NCBI RefSeq assembly: GCF_004216755.1
Contig: NZ_SGWZ01000001.1
Location: forward strand, 620,001-684,000
Direction: 5' to 3'
DNA length: 64,000 nt
From: Kerstersia gyiorum
GTDB taxonomy: Bacteria; Pseudomonadota; Gammaproteobacteria; Burkholderiales; Burkholderiaceae_B
This document shows positions 1 to 8,854 of the stretch, piece after piece (the stretch's first letter is position 1; every line of letters begins with the position of its first letter). A program made the translations under genes and the position numbers. Below the pieces are notes generated by a model that worked only from the letters and a program-made list of their open reading frames with translations, made no database searches and was not told the DNA's origin.

Positions 1-78
1 GACCTCTTCCAGGGAGGGAAAGCTCAGCTCGTATTTTTTGGTGGCGGTATAGTAGGTTGCGGTTTCGTCGATATGCAT
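1..78 (-). CDS. FAD-dependent amine oxidase/oxidoreductase, N-terminal fragment
   Basis: Only the first 26 codons are inside the window; the gene runs off the left edge. The ATG at 78 follows an AAGGA ribosome site. The peptide begins MHIDETATYYTAT and continues KKYELSFPSLEEV, which resembles the stretch ahead of the FAD-binding glycine motif in gamma-glutamylputrescine oxidase (PuuB/OrdL) relatives. The catalytic domain is not visible, so the family call rests on this N-terminus alone. It faces the AraC-type gene at 424, and a divergent oxidase/regulator pair is common for amine catabolism. Confidence 0.6.
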   Translation of the reverse strand, partial: MHIDETATYYTATKKYELSFPSLEEV

Positions 79-423
79 GGCCTGTCCTTGTGCTCTCTTT
101 CTTGTCGGAAACCGGCACGGCGTGGCGTAAATGACACAAGGTGCCCGGTTTGGGGCCGGAGGCGTGCCGTCGTGGAGCGAAACAGGCAGACCTGCGGCAG
201 GATTCCGGAAAATTCGTTAACTTGTTTATTAACTCGCAAATCGACCCGGTTGATCTGGTACGTGCTTGCCAAATTTTGCCTGTAAGCGCCGCAGCATACT
301 CAGGTAAACCCTAATCGTTGCTTTCGGGGCTTTGGCACAGAATTTGCTGATCTCGTGGTTGAGAGTCGTTGTGTCACAAGCCGTATTGGCTGGTTTCGTG
401 CATGAATGCAAAGGTGCCGTGCT
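79..423. other. Divergent intergenic region between oxidase and AraC-type regulator
   Basis: About 345 bases without a convincing gene. It holds an AT-rich patch near 208-245 containing two copies of a TTAACT-type sequence, and it must carry the promoters of both divergent genes. Two similar stretches, TTGCCAAATTTTGCC near 267 and TTGGCACAGAATTTGC near 333, could be half-sites for the AraC-type regulator. That is a guess from similarity only. No clear sigma-70 promoter could be assigned. Confidence 0.35.
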
Positions 424-1416
424 ATGGAAATGCTTCCCGTTGCCCATGATCTGAAGTGCTGGAACGAGTTGTTGCGGCAGGCCTGCGGCCAGTTCGAAGC
501 CAGTTTGTCGGAAGACCAGGGCATCTTCATAGGCAGCATCCAGCAGCAGGATATCGACGGGCTGGGGCTGACACGGATACGCACCAATGCGGGGCGCATC
601 GTGTGCCGCCAGATGGCAGCGGCGCAGGATTCTGCCGACGACAGCCATTGCTTCCTGGTGGTGCAGCGCCAGGGCAGTTCCCTGTTGCGCCAGAAAGGCC
701 TGGCGATGGAGCTGCTGCCGGGCGACATGGTGCTGATGGATGCGGTGCAGGGTTGCGAAATCGTGCCCAAGGGACTGATGGAGCACGCGTCGGTACATCT
801 GGACCGCGGCAAGGTGGCACGCCTGCTGCCGGAAAAGCTCAACCAGCTGTGCCGTATCGGCCGCTTCAGTTCCAGCAGCCGGCTGGCACGCATCCTGGTG
901 GAGCAGATCTGCGCGGGCGATATCGGTGAATGCGCAGTGGCGGGCGATGGCGCTGCCATGCAGGAAGCCTTGCTGTCGCTGCTGGCGCAGTCGCTGCGGC
1001 AAGGAGAAGGGCGGGCCGCCAGCATTTGGCCGGAAGCTGCACAGGCCGAGGACGCCCTGTTGCCAGTTGCCGCGCGCGGTCGCAACGGCGGCGGGCTGCT
1101 GGCAGTGGCGCGCGGCCTGATAGAGCAATCCCTGGCAGACCCCTTGCTGTCGCCGGTGCGTATTGCCGACCGCATGGGGGTATCGGTGCGCCAGCTGTAC
1201 CGCCTGTTCGAGGAAACCGGTGACAGCGTATGCCGCTATATCCAGCGGGCGCGTCTGCAACAGGCGGCCGTGGCGCTGCGCAGCGTGCTGACCGAAACCC
1301 GTTCCATCACGGACATCGCCTTTGCCTGCGGCTTCAATGACGCGGCGCATTTCAGCCGCGCGTTCCGCAAGCAGTTCGGCATGTCGCCACGCGAATATCG
1401 CATGGGAGCGCAGTAG
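424..1416 (+). CDS. AraC family transcriptional regulator, FeaR-like
   Basis: A 330-residue regulator with an N-terminal AraC-binding-like sensing domain and a C-terminal AraC-type double helix-turn-helix over roughly the last 100 residues. The second helix region reads ITDIAFACGFNDAAHFSRAF and is followed by FGMSPREYR, the family signature. I chose the ATG at 424 because AAAGG lies nine bases before it; an ATG at 406 is in frame but has no ribosome site. The divergent FAD oxidase suggests it controls amine oxidation, as FeaR does for phenylethylamine. The family call is firm; target and effector are inferred. Confidence 0.85.
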   Translation: MEMLPVAHDLKCWNELLRQACGQFEASLSEDQGIFIGSIQQQDIDGLGLTRIRTNAGRIVCRQMAAAQDSADDSHCFLVVQRQGSSLLRQKGLAMELLPGDMVLMDAVQGCEIVPKGLMEHASVHLDRGKVARLLPEKLNQLCRIGRFSSSSRLARILVEQICAGDIGECAVAGDGAAMQEALLSLLAQSLRQGEGRAASIWPEAAQAEDALLPVAARGRNGGGLLAVARGLIEQSLADPLLSPVRIADRMGVSVRQLYRLFEETGDSVCRYIQRARLQQAAVALRSVLTETRSITDIAFACGFNDAAHFSRAFRKQFGMSPREYRMGAQ

Positions 1417-1428
1417 GGTCGGGCAGCG

Positions 1429-2403
1429 TCAGCCGTCGCGGCGCCGGGCCCGAGGGTGGGCCTGGTCATAGACCTTGGCCAAATGCTGGAAATCCAGGCG
1501 GGTGTAGATTTGCGTGGTGGAAATATTCGCGTGCCCCAGCATTTCCTGGACAGCACGCAGGTCCTGCGCGGATTGCAGTACGTGGCTGGCGAAACTGTGG
1601 CGCAGCATGTGCGGGTGCAGATGCGTGGGCAGGCCTGCGGCGATGGCCAGTTGGGCCAGTTGCTTTTGCACCATGCGTGGTGAAATGCGGCGGCCGCGCG
1701 CACCCAGGAACAGCGCGTGGCGGTCTTGGGGCAGGGCCTGCGCCGGGGCCAGCGCGGGCCGTGCCGCCAGCCAGGATTGCAGCGCCTGGCGGGCATGCGA
1801 ACCGACAGGCACGATACGCCGTTTGCCACCCTTGCCCAGCAGATGGGCTTCATTTTCATCCAGGTCTATCCAGGCCTGTGAGCGGTAGCCATCATCATCG
1901 GCATAGCGGATGTCGAGCGCCACCAGCTCGGACAGGCGCAGTCCACTGGAGTAGAACAGTTCCGCCATGGCGTGGTCGCGGGTGGCGGCGCTGTCGTGGC
2001 CGGCGCGTGCCGCTGCGTGATTCATCAGCCCCTGGGCCTGCTCCACGGACAAGGCCTTGGGCAGGCCGCGCGCAGCCTTGGGCGGGCGCAGGTCGGTGGT
2101 GGGGTTGCCGGGCATGCCGGATTGCGGTGCCCACCAGCGGTAGAAACCGCGCCATGCCGCCAGCATGCGCGCCAGCGCGCGCGGTTGCATGCCTTGGCCG
2201 TGCATGCGTGCCAGGTACTGGCGCAGGTGGCCGTTGGCGGCCTGTTCCGGCGCCATGCCGTCCAGGCATGCAGCCAGGCGCGTCAGGTCGGTGCGATAGG
2301 CAGCCAGGGTCGGCGGCGCATAGCGGCGCTGGTGCGCCAGGTAATCCAGCCATTGCAGCATGGAGGTCGGCAAGGGCCGGGCCTGGCTGGAGGAGGAAGT
2401 CAT
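1429..2403 (-). CDS. xerC: Tyrosine recombinase XerC
   Basis: A 324-residue site-specific recombinase that resolves chromosome dimers at dif together with XerD. The N-terminal core-binding domain (about 15-110) precedes the catalytic domain. Catalytic residues are visible: Arg in SSGLRLSE, Lys in LGKGGKRR, the HxxR motif in HPHMLRHSFASH, the LGHANISTTQIY block, and the nucleophile Tyr300. It is the last gene of the minus-strand run lpxL-lpxL-dapF-DUF484-xerC, the order known from Bordetella relatives. The gap to the preceding DUF484 stop is about 14 bases, which suggests co-transcription. Confidence 0.93.
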   Translation of the reverse strand: MTSSSSQARPLPTSMLQWLDYLAHQRRYAPPTLAAYRTDLTRLAACLDGMAPEQAANGHLRQYLARMHGQGMQPRALARMLAAWRGFYRWWAPQSGMPGNPTTDLRPPKAARGLPKALSVEQAQGLMNHAAARAGHDSAATRDHAMAELFYSSGLRLSELVALDIRYADDDGYRSQAWIDLDENEAHLLGKGGKRRIVPVGSHARQALQSWLAARPALAPAQALPQDRHALFLGARGRRISPRMVQKQLAQLAIAAGLPTHLHPHMLRHSFASHVLQSAQDLRAVQEMLGHANISTTQIYTRLDFQHLAKVYDQAHPRARRRDG

Positions 2404-2417
2404 GGTTCTGGGCGCTG

Positions 2418-3233
2418 TCAGGCGTTTTGTTCGGGGGGGCAGGTGTCGGCTGTCTCGGCCGGGGCGGGGGCCTGTGCCGGGGCTGAGGCTTCCAGGCGAG
2501 TCAGCATGGCGCCCGCCAGTTGCGCGATGCGTTCCAGGAACAGTGTTTCCATGTTCGGCACATAACGTTCCCGGCTGCTGTCGGCGAGGATCAGCAGGCC
2601 GGTGGTCAGCGCGCCTTCTTCGGTGCTGCCGTCGTCGTGCTGCTGCAGCGCATGCAGCGGCACGATGGCCAGCGAACCTGCCGGCGGCGCGGCATCGCCG
2701 GGCATGGCCGCCAGCAGCGGAGCCAGCGCCTGGTTGGCGGTGCTGCTGGCGCAGCAGGCTGGGCGAGACTGTGCCGTGGCGTACTGGCGCAGGGCCTGCA
2801 CAGCGGCTTCATCCAGAGCATGCGCGGGAGCTGGCATCACGCCATCCGGGCCTGCCTGCACGTGGAGCTCGGGTTGCCAGGCCAGCAGCGTGACGCTTTG
2901 CAGGTCGAATTCGCGTGCCAACCCCAGTACGAAGCGCGGGCCCAGCTGGCTGGCGTCTGCTTCGGCCAGCAGGCCGGCCAGCCAGGCGTGCAGCTGCGCG
3001 CTGATGCGTTCGTTGCGCGCCGCCTGCTGGCGCAGTTCGGCCAGGGCCAGTTCCAGCGTACGCACCCGGTCGCGCAGCAGCAGATTCTGGCGTTCTCCTA
3101 GCGGAATGACATGTGGCAGGCGCGGGTGCGGCACGGAAACGGCGCTGAAAATCTCTGCATGTTCCGTCAGGAAACCGGGGTTGTGTTCAAGAAAACGGGC
3201 AACCTCGGCGGCGTGTAGCGAGTCGTTGGGCAT
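2418..3233 (-). CDS. DUF484 family protein
   Basis: About 271 residues. The N-terminus contains VARFLEHNPGFLTEHAEIF, typical of DUF484, a GAF-like protein of unknown function usually encoded between dapF and xerC. A heptad-rich helix (RDRVRTLELALAELRQQAARN) follows, then the GAF-like part. The C-terminal tail is Ala/Pro-rich. Start choice is uncertain: the ATG at 3233 gives the family's usual N-terminus, and 3245 is an alternative. It lies between dapF and xerC, about 30 bases after the dapF stop, probably in one transcript. Confidence 0.85.
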   Translation of the reverse strand: MPNDSLHAAEVARFLEHNPGFLTEHAEIFSAVSVPHPRLPHVIPLGERQNLLLRDRVRTLELALAELRQQAARNERISAQLHAWLAGLLAEADASQLGPRFVLGLAREFDLQSVTLLAWQPELHVQAGPDGVMPAPAHALDEAAVQALRQYATAQSRPACCASSTANQALAPLLAAMPGDAAPPAGSLAIVPLHALQQHDDGSTEEGALTTGLLILADSSRERYVPNMETLFLERIAQLAGAMLTRLEASAPAQAPAPAETADTCPPEQNA

Positions 3234-3264
3234 GGCGTCTGGCATTCCTGGAAATGGGCCTGGG

Positions 3265-4173
3265 TCAGCAACCGGCAGGCAGTTGCTGGGCGACCAGTCG
3301 GTCGATGTCGATTTCCCCATGATAGACCGTGACGGCTGGGCCGGTCATGCGCAGTTGTTGGCCGTCCCAGGCGATGGTGAGTACGCCGCCGCGAGTCTGC
3401 ACGCGCACGGGGGAGATCAGGTCGCCCTGGCGGATGCCGGTCACCACGGCGGCGCAGGCGCCGGAACCGCAGGCCAGGGTTTCCCCGGCGCCGCGTTCGT
3501 ACACGCGCAGCCGGGCCTCATGCGGGCCGGTCACCTGGAGAAAGCCGACGTTGACGCGGCGGGCGAAGCGCGGATGGCTTTCCAGCACCGGCCCGAGCTG
3601 TTCGACGGGCGCGGTCTCTACATCTTCCACGCGTAGCACGGTATGGGGGTTGGACACGCTGACTACCGATAGCCAGGGCTGCTGCCAACCTTGGGGCAGG
3701 CCGGGGGCGGAAAGCGGCAATTGCCATTGCGTATCCTCGCCTGACTGGCGTGTTGCCAGGCTGCTGGCATCGAAGGGCAGGCTGCCAGGCAGGAAGGACG
3801 TACTGCCCATGTTGACGGTGACTTCCCCATCGGGGCCCTCTTCCAGCAGAATGACGCCGGTACAGATTTCCGCGCGCAGCGGATTGCGCGCCGACAGCCC
3901 ATGCTCATGGACATAGCGCACGAAGCAACGCGCGCCATTGCCGCAGTGCTCCACTTCACTGCCGTCGGCATTGAAAATGCGGTAGCGGAAATCGGCGTCG
4001 GCCCGACTGGCAGGCTCTACCACCAGCACTTGGTCGGCGCCCACGCCCCGATGGCGATCGGCCAGGGCGCGAATGCGCTCCGGCGTGATGTCCAAGGTGG
4101 CGCGCACGCCGTCGAGCACGACAAAATCGTTGCCGGCGCCATGCATCTTGCTGAATTTCCAGAGCTTGCTCAT
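3265..4173 (-). CDS. dapF: Diaminopimelate epimerase
   Basis: Converts LL- to meso-diaminopimelate for lysine and peptidoglycan synthesis in the cytoplasm. The N-terminal KMHGAGNDFVVLDG motif and both catalytic cysteine motifs are present: HCGNGARCFVRY and ETLACGSGACAAVV. About 302 residues from the ATG at 4173; an in-frame ATG at 4188 adds five residues. The linker between the two halves (around residues 165-185) is somewhat long, accounting for the above-average length. It follows the two acyltransferase genes and precedes the DUF484 gene. Confidence 0.95.
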   Translation of the reverse strand: MSKLWKFSKMHGAGNDFVVLDGVRATLDITPERIRALADRHRGVGADQVLVVEPASRADADFRYRIFNADGSEVEHCGNGARCFVRYVHEHGLSARNPLRAEICTGVILLEEGPDGEVTVNMGSTSFLPGSLPFDASSLATRQSGEDTQWQLPLSAPGLPQGWQQPWLSVVSVSNPHTVLRVEDVETAPVEQLGPVLESHPRFARRVNVGFLQVTGPHEARLRVYERGAGETLACGSGACAAVVTGIRQGDLISPVRVQTRGGVLTIAWDGQQLRMTGPAVTVYHGEIDIDRLVAQQLPAGC

Positions 4174-4283
4174 GACTTCATTTTCCATCCGGAGGGTGTC
4201 GGGGCAGGCTGGGCTGCCCCCGGGATTTCATCCCCATTGTGGCATTTTCGCGCCAGCGGGCGGCGCGTGGGGCAGCCGCCCGT

Positions 4284-5180
4284 TCAATAGCGGCCAGTCA
4301 TGCCGGGCGGCGTGGTTTTGAAGCGACGATGCACCCAGTAATACTGGCTCGGGCATTCGCGTACCCAGCCTTCGATGAGCTGGTTGAGACGTACCGTTGC
4401 GGCTTCGGGGCCGTCCTCGCCCGGGAAGTCCTCCAGCGGAGGCAGGACACGGATCGTGTAGGTGCCGTCCTCGGGATGCCAGACGGACAGGATGGGCAGC
4501 ACGGGCAGCGCCCATTTGCCGGCAATCTGTGCCGTCGAGGTCAGCGTTGCGGCGGGGTTGCCGAAGAAGGGGGCGAAGATGGAACCCCGGCTGCCGAAAT
4601 CCATGTCCGGCAGATAATAGATCGGCCGGCCGTCCCGAACATGCTTGAGCAGGGTACGGATACCGTCGCGGCGGCTGACCAGTTGCACATCGTTGAAGCG
4701 TGTACGGCCTTCGCGGATCAGCGCGTCGATTTCCGCATCGCTCTGGGTCGAGTACATGGTGGCGGAACTGGGCACGTCCATGGTCAGGCGGGATGCCGCG
4801 GCATCCAGGCCGATGAAGTGGGGCGCCAGCAGCAGCGAGGGCTGCTTGTCGTCCAGGCAGCGTTGCAGGTGTTCGAAGCCTTCCACGCGCACCATGGCGC
4901 GCACTGCATCGGGCGTGCCGAACCAAAGCACGCCGCGGTCGAGTACCGATTGTGCCAGCGCATGGAAATGTTGGCGCAGCAGGTGTTCGCGTTCGTCGCC
5001 GGTGAGCGCCGGAAAGCAGAGTTCAAGGTTGCGTCGGGCCACGCGCACACGCGGCTTGACGAGCTTGTACGACAGCCATCCCAGTGTCTTGCCCAGGCGC
5101 AGGCGCGTGCTTGGGCGCATGCGGCCGAACCAGGCAAACAGCCGGCGCAGGAGGCGGATTTTCAACGAAGGACGGTCCAT
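4284..5180 (-). CDS. LpxL/HtrB-type lipid A acyltransferase (second copy)
   Basis: A 298-residue inner-membrane acyltransferase of the LpxL/LpxM/HtrB family, which adds secondary acyl chains to lipid A. The catalytic HxxxxD motif is visible as LLAPHFIGLDAA, followed downstream by the DGIRTLLKHVRDGRPIYYLPDMDFG block and the C-terminal YYWVHRRFKT motif. Its N-terminus is basic, with a hydrophobic patch. It lies between the other lpxL copy and dapF. Which acyl position it serves cannot be told from sequence alone. Confidence 0.9.
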   Translation of the reverse strand: MDRPSLKIRLLRRLFAWFGRMRPSTRLRLGKTLGWLSYKLVKPRVRVARRNLELCFPALTGDEREHLLRQHFHALAQSVLDRGVLWFGTPDAVRAMVRVEGFEHLQRCLDDKQPSLLLAPHFIGLDAAASRLTMDVPSSATMYSTQSDAEIDALIREGRTRFNDVQLVSRRDGIRTLLKHVRDGRPIYYLPDMDFGSRGSIFAPFFGNPAATLTSTAQIAGKWALPVLPILSVWHPEDGTYTIRVLPPLEDFPGEDGPEAATVRLNQLIEGWVRECPSQYYWVHRRFKTTPPGMTGRY

Positions 5181-5343
5181 GGTGTGACAGGGCTAAGGCA
5201 GCACCTGCCGGGGGGCAGGCAGGTGCGGGGTGAGGATGAGCTGCCGTGGCAATAACAGGGGCAGTGGTAGTGGCGATCCTGGGGGGCGGGACGCCTGAGG
5301 GGGCCCGCAATGGCGGCCCGGCGGTTTCCCGCCAGCATGGCGG

Positions 5344-6207
5344 TTACTCGCCGGCATCCGGGGCCGTGGCGCCGGGCGGCGGCGCGCCACGCGGAACCTT
5401 GTAGCGGTTATAGCCCCACAGGTACTGTTCCGGGAAACGCCGTATCAGTTTTTCCATTTCGACATTGATCAGGGCGGCCTGCTCTTCCGCAGATTCCGGC
5501 AGGGGCTCGGGGACGCGGGCGTGGTGGATGCGCCAGCCCTTGCCGCCGGGCAGGCGCTCGGCGGCGGTCAGTATCACGATGGCATTGCTGTTGCGCGCCA
5601 GTTTGCCGGGCAGGGTAACGGTATAAGCCAGGCGGCCGAAAAATGGTGCCCAGACGCCTTCACCCTGGCTCGGCGCCTGGTCGGGCAACATGCCCACGGT
5701 TTCCTTGTCGCGCAGGATGCGCACGAAAGCCCGCACGCCCTGGCTGGTGGCGGGCACCGTGGAGACCCCGGACGTATTGCGCGCAGCTTCCATGGCCGGG
5801 GCCAGCCAGGGCTTGCGCGGCGGCCGGAACATCACGGTGACGGGGCGCTTGCGTGCGAAATAGCGCGCCGTGATCTCGAATGACCCCAGGTGCGGTGTCA
5901 GCATCAGCAACGCACGCCCTTCCTGGCGGGCGTCATCGACGACGTACTCATCGTCGCAGACGACCTGTGCCAGACTGGCATCGTTGCGAAACCAGATGCG
6001 CGGGGATTCGAGGATCATCGCGCCGGTTTCGGCGGCCGCGCGGCGGGCAAAGGCAGGATCGTCGTAGCCGGCCTGGATGGTATTGGCACGCAGGCGCTCA
6101 CGATACTTGCCGGGCAGGGCGTAGATCAGGCGGCCGGCGCCACGCCCCAGCATATGCAGGACAGGCAGGGGCAGGCGGGCTAGCAATCGGAGCAGGAACA
6201 GCAGCAT
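5344..6207 (-). CDS. LpxL/HtrB-type lipid A acyltransferase (first copy)
   Basis: A 287-residue family member with an N-terminal membrane segment (MLLFLLRLLARLPLPVLHML). The catalytic motif is TPHLGSFE, with Glu in place of the usual Asp. Later it carries GMLPDQAPSQGEGVWAPFFG and ends in EQYLWGYNRYK. It is the first gene of the minus-strand envelope run and is transcribed away from metK, so the roughly 250-base gap between them holds both promoters. The two copies are only moderately similar, consistent with distinct acyl acceptors or donors. Confidence 0.9.
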   Translation of the reverse strand: MLLFLLRLLARLPLPVLHMLGRGAGRLIYALPGKYRERLRANTIQAGYDDPAFARRAAAETGAMILESPRIWFRNDASLAQVVCDDEYVVDDARQEGRALLMLTPHLGSFEITARYFARKRPVTVMFRPPRKPWLAPAMEAARNTSGVSTVPATSQGVRAFVRILRDKETVGMLPDQAPSQGEGVWAPFFGRLAYTVTLPGKLARNSNAIVILTAAERLPGGKGWRIHHARVPEPLPESAEEQAALINVEMEKLIRRFPEQYLWGYNRYKVPRGAPPPGATAPDAGE

Positions 6208-6387
6208 GGTCGGGGTATGGACAGGGCGAAAGTTCGCGTCGGCAACAGGGTCTATTTGAGATTATCGTTGCATTTTCGCTTAGAATGGCAATCGCTACCG
6301 TGTTAACCGACAACTTGCGGGGTGGCGCCGGAATTATCCGGCTGTGGTATTACCGCTAAAGCGTCGCGCCCGATTCCGTCCTGTCAC

Positions 6388-6441
6388 GCCGGCTCCTGGG
6401 GGTGCAACGCCTCGTTTCATCTGAGAGCCGGCCCATGCCGG
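6388..6441 (+). promoter_or_regulatory. metK leader with two mutually exclusive hairpins (candidate RNA switch)
   Basis: A perfect 8-bp stem pairs GCCGGCTC (6388-6395) with GAGCCGGC (6425-6432) around a 29-nt loop. The 3' arm can instead form a 5-bp hairpin, CCGGC (6428-6432) with GCCGG (6437-6441) and a CCAT loop, ending five bases before the AAAGGA ribosome site (6447-6452). A possible promoter, TTGAGA at 6256 and TAGAAT at 6281, would give a leader of about 165 nt. It does not match a SAM riboswitch class that I can recognise. Switching is inferred from pairing only. Confidence 0.4.
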
Positions 6442-6459
6442 TCTATAAAGGACATAATC

Positions 6460-7620
6460 GTGGTGCAGAACTCTTTCCTTTTCACCTCCGAGTCCGTATC
6501 CGAAGGGCATCCTGACAAGGTTGCCGACCAGATCTCCGATGCGGTGCTGGATGCCATTTTCGAGCAGGACCCCAACGCTCGGGTGGCGGCCGAAACACTG
6601 TGCAACACCGGTCTGGTGTTGCTGGCGGGCGAAATTTCCACCACGGCCAATGTCGACTATATCCAGGTAGCGCGGGATACCATCCGCCGCATCGGCTACG
6701 ACAACACCGATTACGGGATCGACTACAAGGGTTGCGCCGTTCTGGTTGCCTACGACAAGCAGTCTCCCGATATCGCCCAGGGCGTGGATCGCTCCAGCGA
6801 GGATTACCTGAACCAGGGCGCGGGCGACCAGGGCCTGATGTTCGGTTATGCCTGCGATGAAACCCCGGACCTCATGCCCGCGCCGATCTGGTATGCGCAC
6901 CGCCTGGTGCAGCGCCAGAGCGAACTGCGCAAGGACGGCCGCCTGCCGTGGCTGCGTCCGGACGCGAAATCCCAGGTTACCTTCCGCTATGTGGATGGCA
7001 AGCCGGCGGAAGTCGATACCGTGGTGCTGTCTACCCAGCATGCGCCCGAAATTTCGCAGGAGACGATCAGGGAAGCAGTGATCGAGGAAATCATTCGTCC
7101 TTGCTTTGCCGAGGGCCTACTGACCCCCAAGACACGCTTCCTGGTGAACCCGACCGGCCGTTTCGTCATCGGCGGCCCGCAAGGCGATTGCGGCCTGACC
7201 GGGCGCAAGATCATCGTCGATACCTATGGCGGCGCATGCCCGCACGGTGGTGGCGCTTTCTCCGGCAAGGACCCTTCCAAGGTCGACCGCTCGGCCGCCT
7301 ATGCGGCGCGCTACGTTGCCAAGAACGTCGTGGCTTCCGGCTTGGCGCGCCAGTGCCAGGTGCAGCTGAGCTATGCCATCGGCGTGGCCGAACCCATCAA
7401 CATCACGATCTACACAGAAGGCACCGGCATCATTCCGGATGACGAAATCGCCAAGCTGGTGCGTGAGCATTTCGACCTGCGTCCGCGCGGCATCGTCAAC
7501 ATGCTCGACCTGCTGCGCCCCATCTATTCCAAGACGGCGGCCTATGGCCACTTCGGCCGTCCCGAGCCGGAGTTCAGCTGGGAAGCCACAGACCGCGCGG
7601 CATTGTTGCGCAAGGGCTGA
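6460..7620 (+). CDS. metK: S-adenosylmethionine synthase
   Basis: Makes S-adenosylmethionine from methionine and ATP. About 386 residues, starting at a GTG (6460) seven bases after AAAGGA; a second GTG follows directly at 6463. The family blocks are present: FTSESVSEGHPDKVADQISD near the N-terminus, GAGDQGLMFGYA, the phosphate loop GGGAFSGKDPSKVDRSAAY, and the C-terminal YGHFGR. It heads the plus-strand group that also carries ahcY and metF, so the activated-methyl cycle genes are close together. A stem-loop follows the stop codon. Confidence 0.97.
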   Translation: MVQNSFLFTSESVSEGHPDKVADQISDAVLDAIFEQDPNARVAAETLCNTGLVLLAGEISTTANVDYIQVARDTIRRIGYDNTDYGIDYKGCAVLVAYDKQSPDIAQGVDRSSEDYLNQGAGDQGLMFGYACDETPDLMPAPIWYAHRLVQRQSELRKDGRLPWLRPDAKSQVTFRYVDGKPAEVDTVVLSTQHAPEISQETIREAVIEEIIRPCFAEGLLTPKTRFLVNPTGRFVIGGPQGDCGLTGRKIIVDTYGGACPHGGGAFSGKDPSKVDRSAAYAARYVAKNVVASGLARQCQVQLSYAIGVAEPINITIYTEGTGIIPDDEIAKLVREHFDLRPRGIVNMLDLLRPIYSKTAAYGHFGRPEPEFSWEATDRAALLRKG

Positions 7621-7661
7621 GGGGTTCAACTCGGCAGCTGGCGGCCCAGGCCGCCGGGAAT

Positions 7662-7693
7662 AACGGGGAGCTGCCCATGGCAGGCTCCCCGTT
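7662..7693 (+). terminator. Strong hairpin after metK
   Basis: AACGGGGAG (7662-7670) pairs with CTCCCCGTT (7685-7693). The stem continues inward as CTGCC/GGCAG after one bulged G, closing on a 3-nt loop. It lies about 40 bases after the metK stop. There is no good U-run behind it, so it may slow decay or terminate weakly rather than act as a classic intrinsic terminator. Confidence 0.55.
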
Positions 7694-7825
7694 GGTCATT
7701 CTGTCCGGGCGCAAACGGCAGGGTGGCGGGCATGGGCGTTTGCATGGGCAGCCTCCGGGCAGGTGTATTGTTGCTGTCATGCACGTCTGGCCCAATGGCG
7801 CTATGTTCCACTGCTCCGTGCCGAC

Positions 7826-8854
7826 ATGAAAATTCTGCTCGTGACCGATGCCTGGCATCCCCAGGTCAATGGCGTTGTACGGACCTGGACCGTCATGTGC
7901 GCATTGCTGACAGCCTGGGGACATGAGGTCCGGGTGATTGAGCCTGGCGGCGCACGCACGATAGGCGCTCCGTCCGAGCCCACCCTGAGGTTGTGCATTA
8001 ACCCCGGACGCCACTTCCGGCGCCAGCTGGGCGCGTTCCAGCCTGATGCCGTGCACATTGCCACGGAAGGGCCGTTGGGGCTCGCGGCGCGGCGTCATGC
8101 GCTCCGGCATGGCTGGCGCTTCACGACGTCGTTCCACACCATGTTTCCCGATTACCTGAAAGTACGCATGGGTGTGCCCGCCCGCTGGTCGTGGGCGTTC
8201 ATGCGCTGGTTCCACAAACCGTCCCAGCGCGTGCTGGTGCCGACGCGCAATATTGCGGATGTGCTGAGTGCGCGTGGCTTGAAGAACCTGCAGGTATGGG
8301 CGCGCGGCGTCGATCTGGCGGCGTTCGCGCCGGATCTGCCGGCACCGCCGGAACTGGCCCATCTGCCGCGTCCGGTCTGGCTGAATGTGGGGCGGGTGGC
8401 ACGAGAGAAAAACCTGGATGCCTTTCTGGCCCTGAAATTGCCGGGCACCAAGGTGGTGGTCGGCAGCGGCCCGGAAGACAGGCGCCTGCGCGAGCAGTAT
8501 CCGGATGTCCTGTTCGTGGGGCCGCGCCGGCATGCGGAACTGCCACCGTACTACGCGGCCGCGGATGCATTTGTCTTTCCGAGCCAGACCGACACGTTCG
8601 GTCTGGTCATGTTGGAGGCCATGGCCTGCGGTACGCCGGTTGCGGCATTGCCGGCGGATGCGCCTCGCGAGGTTGTGCGGGAAGGGGTGACCGGTTGCCT
8701 GGACGCGGATCTGGCGGCCGCCTGCCTGCGCGCGGCGCAATTACCGCGTGGCAGCGTGCGCGAAGGGGTGCAGGCCTTCACCTGGGACGCCATTGCGCAG
8801 CAACTGCTGGATGCACTGTGCGGGGTCAGTACGGTACAATTCCGCGCATCCTGA
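7826..8854 (+). CDS. Family 4 (GT-B) glycosyltransferase
   Basis: About 342 residues. The N-terminal MKILLVTDAWHPQVNGVVRTW motif is typical of GT4 enzymes related to alpha-mannosyl- and sulfoquinovosyl-type transferases. The C-terminal nucleotide-sugar site shows PSQTDTFGLVMLEAMACGTPVAA, with the conserved Glu. No signal peptide or membrane segment is seen. The start at 7826 gives the family N-terminus, but no clear ribosome site precedes it. It sits between metK and ahcY, and its last five bases are also the first bases of the riboswitch. Acceptor and sugar are unknown. Confidence 0.85.
   Translation: MKILLVTDAWHPQVNGVVRTWTVMCALLTAWGHEVRVIEPGGARTIGAPSEPTLRLCINPGRHFRRQLGAFQPDAVHIATEGPLGLAARRHALRHGWRFTTSFHTMFPDYLKVRMGVPARWSWAFMRWFHKPSQRVLVPTRNIADVLSARGLKNLQVWARGVDLAAFAPDLPAPPELAHLPRPVWLNVGRVAREKNLDAFLALKLPGTKVVVGSGPEDRRLREQYPDVLFVGPRRHAELPPYYAAADAFVFPSQTDTFGLVMLEAMACGTPVAALPADAPREVVREGVTGCLDADLAAACLRAAQLPRGSVREGVQAFTWDAIAQQLLDALCGVSTVQFRAS

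Noticed and set aside
229..1350. Long minus-strand open frame opposite the AraC-type gene
   Set aside because: Gln/His/Ala-rich composition without any family feature; it is the complement of a GC-rich real gene and shares its codon rhythm.
6388..6441. Assigning the metK leader to a known SAM riboswitch class
   Set aside because: I could not match the conserved cores of the SAM-I, SAM-II or SAM/SAH classes, so it is reported only as a candidate structure.
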